Part shown: in pieces, positions 58,195 through 64,000 of the stretch
How the letters are laid out: the number at the start of each line of letters is the position of its first letter
Position numbering within the stretch: the stretch's first letter is position 1
Source of the DNA: Melampsora larici-populina 98AG31
Lineage: Eukaryota > Basidiomycota > Pucciniomycetes > Pucciniales > Melampsoraceae
NCBI RefSeq assembly: GCF_000204055.1
Contig: NW_006768776.1
Coordinates: 927,204-991,203, forward strand
Direction: 5' to 3'
DNA length: 64,000 nt
Program-made: the position numbers and the translations under genes
Notes under the pieces: model-generated
Seen by the model: the letters and a program-made list of their open reading frames with translations, nothing else
Database searches by the model: none
What the model was told of the DNA's origin: nothing

Positions 58195-58283
58195 CAGTCG
58201 ATTTCAGAAAGCTTGGAAACTTTTGCCCGCCAAACTTGGGCAAATTGGCGCGGAATTCTTTCCAAGCTTTGTGAAATTGACTG
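58195..58283. mobile_element. Tc1/mariner-type MITE, copy 2
   Basis: The same family and length (89 bp) as 16231-16319. Ends CAGTCGATTTCAGAAAGCTT and AAGCTTTGTGAAATTGACTG, TA on both sides, internal TTTTGCCCGCCAAACTTGGG. It sits at the TA that ends the preceding element. Confidence 0.8.
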
Positions 58284-58299
58284 TAGTAAAATCCGATTT

Positions 58300-58440
58300 T
58301 TTCCCCAGTTTCCCAGTTTTTGTTTTTGGCTGTGTTTGGAACTTTCCCACGTTCTCCCAGTTTCCCAGTTTGCGTTTTTGGCTGTATTTGAGAAACTGGG
58401 AAACTGGGAAAAAACTCTCAGTTTTAACTTTGTATCCCTG
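58300..58440 (+). repeat. Short direct and inverted repeats around CCCAGTTTCCCAGTTT
   Basis: CCCAGTTTCCCAGTTT plus a GTTTTTGGCTGT block occurs twice (about 58306 and 58358), and the inverse AAACTGGGAAACTGGGAAAA follows at 58392. Looks like a small palindromic insertion. Downstream, 58440-58860 is the second copy of the promoter block seen at 40 kb. Confidence 0.55.
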
Positions 58441-58892
58441 TGCAAACACCTTTTCTCTTGGGTCCAGACCAAAATACCTTTGGTAGGGCAACATGCAGAG
58501 AGCTTACAGAATTTCTCCCTGCAAAATGAGCATTTCTCACGTTATGGAGTGTACGAGCTGACCCTCGAGAGGAAAAAGCAGGAAAAAACAAAAAAAGCAA
58601 AAGCTCAACCACATTTCTGTCGTTGTCGCACGAGGAAATATATATGTACGATTTATACTGACATTTGGAATTGGTGACTCGTGAACGCGTGAGCAATAGT
58701 CGTGTCAGAGGGTCAGTGTGTGACTTTGTATACATATTTAAGTTGACCTCGGCTTGAAAGATTTTGTGGGATGCATCATGCATTGCTATTTATATATCTT
58801 GAAAACACTTTAAAAACCTGATGTCTCTTTTGGTCCACCTTCCTTCCTTCGAACTCAACACCTTTCGGCTCCACCGCGGAACCCTGTATTGC

Positions 58893-58941
58893 TCCACTAG
58901 TAGTCAAATTGAAGGGGACAAGGAGAACGACTACTAGTGGA
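58893..58941. other. Hairpin in the KDZ gene 5' region
   Basis: CTCCACTAGTAGT and ACTACTAGTGGAGT are 13-bp inverses separated by about 22 bp. It could be a subterminal motif of the KDZ transposon or a remnant of a smaller element. Confidence 0.45.
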
Positions 58942-59228
58942 GTTCCCGTGTTAACAGCCGCGCTCAGAGACGACTTGTTAAACCCGACCTCAAACAAGTC
59001 ATCCGGGGGAAAATTTTTGAAATTCACCACCGCAACTTAGCCAAATCCTGCTTAAGACCCCCTACAGGTCAGCACCGCATGTAACATCGGGTTTGTACCC
59101 GATAACTGCTCATATGGGCCTGTCACCAATCGGCCTAGCTGAGCTGCAAAGCCCTTTATCCTCCTCGATTGCCATCCATCTCACCACACATCCCTTCATC
59201 GCATTAACCACACTACAACCAACCATCC

Positions 59229-62200
59229 ATGGTACGATCACGCAAGGCGAAGCGTGACTCTAATGTTCTCGCCGGAATTGGGACAAGACCCTCACGCAAA
59301 AGACAAGGAGATACCCCACCCCGAAAACCTCCTGTAATTCCTAAATCAATTTCCGACGCACTTGGCATTGGCCAAAGTGGTACGAATGACCAGCCAATTC
59401 CACAGCACCATTACGATGATTTTGATTTGTTCAATGATCCAGCAGCAGCCGAATTTATACCTCATCGTGACGAACCTGAAGCCAATCCTCCTTCGATTCC
59501 TATTCTTGGTACAAAATTCGCTCAAGAAAGCCGTGAGTACTGGAATGCGGAGGAACGGCGACTTGAAAAACTCAAATGGGCCGCCATAGAATCAGATATG
59601 ACCGCAACCTACCTTGAATGTCAGCATTGTACAAAGAACTGGACTTCTCAAGCCTCTTACCTCGATATCAATATCATTTGTCAATGTACCAATACCAAAC
59701 TTGTCAAACAAACGGTTGACCTCTATGCTCAATCAAAAGTTCATTTTCAAGCCAAAATCATATTCTGTTCATGTATGCCTAGACCAGTACGGCTCCTACA
59801 CTACGGGTATATCGCGAGCTCACCTCAATTTCCAAAGACAGCATTCTCAATCCCACTCTTACAATTTCATCATCACCTGTGGAACGAGACTGTTGTAGCC
59901 AGCACAGGATTTGTCAATGCATTATTTAGATTTCTCAAATCACGAAGCGATAGAAGCAATACCAATATGAAACCCAAAAACACCAAATACGAGTCTCTTA
60001 TTCACGATCGAGATCTGAGAAAGCAATTTACACAATCAGTTGATATGCATCAAGCTATAATTCTCTGCACTAAACGGATTTATAAGGAAGGCCTGAAGCT
60101 TTCCAACGCTCAGCTTTTGGCGGACCAATGTGCACGTTGTTTTGGTCCAGCCATCAATGAAACAAAGATCTCACCTCAAGAGCCAGATGTTATAATTGCC
60201 TTAGACGGTAATTTTCAACATCGTCACTATACCCGATCTAGCAAGGATAATCCAACAGAAGAAGAGTATCCTGATATTTTTATTAAGCCCTCGTGTATGA
60301 AGAAGAATGAAATTATACAGAATTTGACTGAAACTCAAGTCAAGGATATAAAGGTGAGTCTTCGATCAATTTCATCAAATTATACCAATTTATTAATTAC
60401 TAATTTGACGCACATTCAGAGTGCGTGTGCTGACTCGCACACTGCAGCAAACGATGTTCGAAACTCTACCTCGTGGAAGAGAAGCGATGATACGGGCCTC
60501 TTTGGATGTACATGTCGACATGATGTACCCCTCAAATTAGCCAACATCTACCGAACTGGCGAAAAGTGAGTTACTTCGCTCAATTGTTTGTCAGTTGGGT
60601 TGATATTCATCTAATCTTTTGCTTCAAATAGGCTGTACTACCCGTTAAGCATCCTGGAGAATTTATTGACGGATTTGCCCGAAATCCAGGTTGGAGTTTT
60701 GTATGATATTGGGTGTCAATTGGAAGCACACATCAAAAAGGTAAGTTTGGCTATTCTATCGATTTTTACATAGATCGCTGATAGGTTTGTACATTCAGAG
60801 AGGTTTTCTTGAGAATCTCTGCCAAAGACTTAGTTTTGGCACATCTGTATTTCATGCCTATGTGCACAACTGGGCCTGTCAAGTGATGTACAATCCCCGA
60901 TTCAACAACTTTTGGGGATTATCTGATGGTGAAGGACTTGAAAGGTTCTGGTCTTTCTTGTCCGCACTCGTGGCTATCAACCGTATCTCAACCCGTCTTC
61001 ATCGACTACTCAACATCAACTGGAGGACCTGTTTTTATGTGGAGATCACATGTATGTCAACAGGTATGTAAGAATATGTTAAAACCCAAATGCTGATCAA
61101 TAACTTACTTTCAATTTGATCCACCATAGCCAAATGGCTCTTACGCAGGCTACGGAATGCTCAAACAGTATCTTGTCAAGCTAGAACAGCTCTTACCAAC
61201 TTATTGAGCAGACGAAGTTCCCTTTTTCCTACAATCCGATACACCCACGATTTTCTGCGTCAACAGTGGCTTGTTGAGCGCAATTCTCAACAGAAGAGGT
61301 GCCATATAAAAGAAGAACAAAAATTGGAACTAGGCCGATTATTATATTACGAGGAGATGGCTCAGAATGTGTGGTAAGTTCAATTAAAGCTCATCTGGTA
61401 CTATAAACAACATAAAACTAATGAGAACAATTTCTCAAGGGATCAAGATGCGGAAGATGCTGAAGAAGCGATTCTTAGGTTACGAGAACATAATACTTAC
61501 AAAAAGAAAATTGAAAAACAGTGTGCAAAGATTGGTTCCGAAGTGATTCTCAACAATCTGGAAGGTATGTTTTTTTGAATCTCACTCACTCAACCAAATT
61601 ATCATTGACCTTGGATAGTATATCTTTAGCTCACGAACAAGACCAGATCTTGAAGATCTGGTTCACTAAACAAGAGGTCCGTGATCAGTTTCTGGCAATT
61701 TGCGAACAGAAACGTCCATTGGATATAAGCCGACGCGATGGGAGAAATTCAAGTATCGGTGAGTGATTTCTTGGCCTCAAATACCTCGGAAATCTCTTTT
61801 TAAAGATCAATATTCCTTCATCTATCTACAGGCTACAACGACAAGACACCTCTACTCAAGACACTTCGCGATCAGGCAGCTAAATTGAAAACAAAACTAG
61901 AAAATTATCAGAAGATGTTAAGTACATATTCAATCACATCTCCACATCGATCTCAACCAGAAAACATCACCTACCCTGAATTGTTAAAAATCGACTTTGA
62001 TCACACATTCTGGAACGATGGCTTGTTCACCAACAGACGGGAACCTTGGGCAATCGATGGTGACACACAGTATGGGATGCAACAAATTGCCTACTTTGAT
62101 CGGGCTAGTGAAGAAATTCGCCGAATCGGATGGGAAGTCAGGAGAGTAATGAGGTGGGCAATAGACTTGCACAACTCTCTCTATAGTTATTTGTTTCAAC

Positions 62201-62685
62201 TTCAATCACAGAATAATGAGGTGGAACTTCGAATGGACCTTTGCTTGGTCCAACATCCAGCTCTAAGTTCACTCAGTGGACCAGGTAAGATTTCAGCGGC
62301 ACAAGTGATCATCAATGAGAAGCTTGTACACGTTTTAAATTTGCAAGTGCTGTGGAATTCAAATCTGATCGAGGTGTTTCAAAGCACACCACCTCAAGAT
62401 GGCGATGGTGATCTCAAAATCATTTGGTGTGATCAGGTTCGGAAAATAAAACATATGTATTCAAATCGTGCGATCGAATTGAACCCAGGTATTATCAGTA
62501 ATTTGAACAATGATGCTAATCAGATGGAGATTCAAGATGCTGATGATGTACTACCGGATGAGCTAGGACCAGAGGTAGTTATAAATATTCATGATGACTT
62601 AGATGAAAGCAATGGAGAAATTCATTTGGAAGAGGAGGATGTTTATGAGGCGCTCAATGTTTTTTCTGATTTGTCTGTTACCTGA
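59229..62685 (+). CDS. KDZ (Kyakuja-Dileera-Zisupton) transposase with Cys cluster
   Basis: Eight exons, 59229-60353, 60420-60565, 60632-60740, 60799-61063, 61130-61373, 61440-61564, 61630-61758 and 61832-62685, join in phase to 998 residues without a stop or frameshift. The N-terminus is basic (RSRKAKRDS, RPSRKRQ). Residues about 130-185 hold a CxC1-like Cys cluster (ECQHC, ICQC, FCSCMPRPVRLLHYGY) found fused to KDZ transposases in basidiomycetes. The catalytic part has IIALDGNFQHRHY (Asp326), ADSHTAANDVRN, DTGLFGCTCRHD, VLYDIGCQLEAHI (Asp449), FGTSVFHAYVHNWACQ and WGLSDGEGLERFWS (Glu505), a complete set. A C-terminal coiled-coil and an acidic tail follow. Terminal repeats were not identified. 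Confidence 0.88.
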
Positions 62686-62689
62686 ATGT

Positions 62690-63340
62690 TAAACTATACA
62701 TGTGAAATTCGAGTTGTTGAGAAAGTGTAATTGGATTGTAGGAGATATCATGTAACATCTTTGCCTTTATCGTATGTGAAAATCAAAGTGAGCCAAATAT
62801 ACCTACTTGAACATTATCAGGCACTGCCAAGTTGTTAAGCTATCAGGTCTTGAAACAAAGCTCAATATGACTGTAGCTTAGCTGATAGCTCTGCAGCCGA
62901 GGTCTCACATCCATTTTCAAGATGGATACAGCTGATCTGGGTGCATGCTGAAGCCCATATGTAGGTACTACAACCCTAAGTCCTGGATTTAGAAGTACCA
63001 ATATTGAAAACATATTCAATGAGACTCTAAGGTTTATTAAATTATGGTATAAACTTGATTCAAGTATTTCATTGATTGATATGTTCAAATTCCATTCAGA
63101 GCACCCCATTGCGCTTGGCGGGAAGGGTGTGTAGGGTTATATCTTCTACCACACATATCATATAATTATTATAATTATATATTATAAAAGTCCTTATAGA
63201 AGTGAAGAGAATGAGCCACTTTTTAAGCTATTTCAACCACAAAAGACAAACTTATTGAGAAGTGAATTATATGTGTAGTATGAAGGAATTGTGGTGGACA
63301 AGGAAACAGATCCATGGTTAAGGAGGAGGCCACACACACC
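62690..63340. other. 3' flank of KDZ gene, no gene
   Basis: AT-rich; no terminal repeat of the KDZ element recognised here. Confidence 0.35.
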
Positions 63341-63344
63341 ATAA

Positions 63345-63992
63345 GGTAAACATGGTAGTATTTTCAAAAAGCCCACATATTAGCGGACAAAATGGTGTAG
63401 CTTTTAAGCACTTTGGACAAAAAGCGACAAAGATATTGAAGATCTGATCCATAGGGGTCAGAATAGGGAAAATGTGCAAATTGGTGGAGACATATGTAGT
63501 TATAACTTTTGTTGAGCATGGCGTAGAGCTGATTTGATAATATATTCAGAAAGCCCTAGGATGAGCGGAAAAAATGAGCCACTTTTTAAGCAATTTGGAC
63601 AGAAACTGAAAAAGTTATAAAAATTTCACTCCATCTTGCTCAAGTGCGTAACACAAGGAGTGATGTTGCTAGTCACACAACATGTGCACATTTTGAGTAA
63701 AATGGAGTGAATTTTTAATAACTTCTTCAGTTTTTGTCCAAATACCTTCTTGTATGGCTCATTTTTTCCACTTACTCTAGGCCTTTCAGAATATGTTATC
63801 ATAACAGCTCTATGAAAATTGTGAAAAAAGATACATGTGCATTTTTATCTCATTTTCAGCACATTTTCCTCATTCTGACCCCCACGGACAAGATCTTTAA
63901 TAACTTGGTCAATTTTTGTCCAAAACAGTTAAAAGTTGGACCATTTTGTCAGCTAATATGTGTGTTCTCTAAAAATACTACCATATAGAGCT
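63345..63992. repeat. Large foldback repeat (arms over 300 bp)
   Basis: The left arm (from about 63345) and right arm (to about 63992) are imperfect inverses around a centre near 63668. GGTAGTATTTTCAAAAAG pairs with CTCTAAAAATACTACC, ACATATTAGCGGACAAAATGG with its inverse near 63943-63963, and GCTCATTTTTTCC near 63758 with GGAAAAAATGAGC near 63570. No coding content. More sequence to the right may belong to it. Confidence 0.7.
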
Positions 63993-64000
63993 TATCACAT

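Overview
The window is nuclear DNA of a fungus, most likely a rust (Pucciniales, Melampsora-like). The evidence is: genes with many short GT-AG introns (one GC-AG), AT-rich intergenic DNA, several genes for secreted proteins of rust-effector style, mitochondrial housekeeping genes, and very dense DNA-transposon debris. The species assignment is inference. No tRNA, rRNA or CRISPR was found.

Layout. 1-2.5 kb: 3' part of a tyrosine-recombinase retroelement with two 294-bp direct repeats. 2.6-9.6 kb: three paralogous genes (two minus, one plus) for secreted PEBP-fold proteins with a GPI-like tail, plus a promoter-only remnant of a fourth. 10.4-16.2 kb: a long-inverted-repeat element with a hAT transposon nested in its left arm. 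16.2-18.3 kb: MITEs and three dead copies of a small secreted-protein gene arranged as inverted repeats. 19.1-21.4 kb: class 2 dihydroorotate dehydrogenase. 22.1-27.4 kb: a 5.3-kb DNA transposon with perfect 37-bp terminal inverted repeats, a 6-bp target duplication and a multi-exon transposase whose superfamily I cannot assign with confidence. 29.6-31.7 kb: mitochondrial GatA amidase. 32.8-33.8 kb: secreted protein made of a duplicated domain. 34.7-39.1 kb: 14-exon GH20-type hexosaminidase. 39.3-49.3 kb: repeats, a secreted-protein gene with a premature stop, a second hAT remnant and DIRS/Ngaro-like gag fragments. 50.0-56.0 kb: PIF/Harbinger element carrying a SANT-like ORF (split by a solo LTR) and a DDE transposase. 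57.4-58.3 kb: MITEs. 59.2-62.7 kb: apparently intact 998-residue KDZ transposase. 63.3-64 kb: a large foldback repeat running to the window edge.

The host genes are independent: pyrimidine synthesis (DHODH) and mitochondrial Gln-tRNA formation (GatA) are housekeeping; the GH20 enzyme may act on N-acetylhexosamine glycans; the PEBP family and small secreted proteins are candidate surface or host-interaction proteins. The rest is layered transposition. Nesting gives relative dates: the solo LTR is younger than the Harbinger element it splits, and the hAT is younger than the repeat arm it split. Exon coordinates given below were derived by hand from splice consensus and reading-frame continuity.
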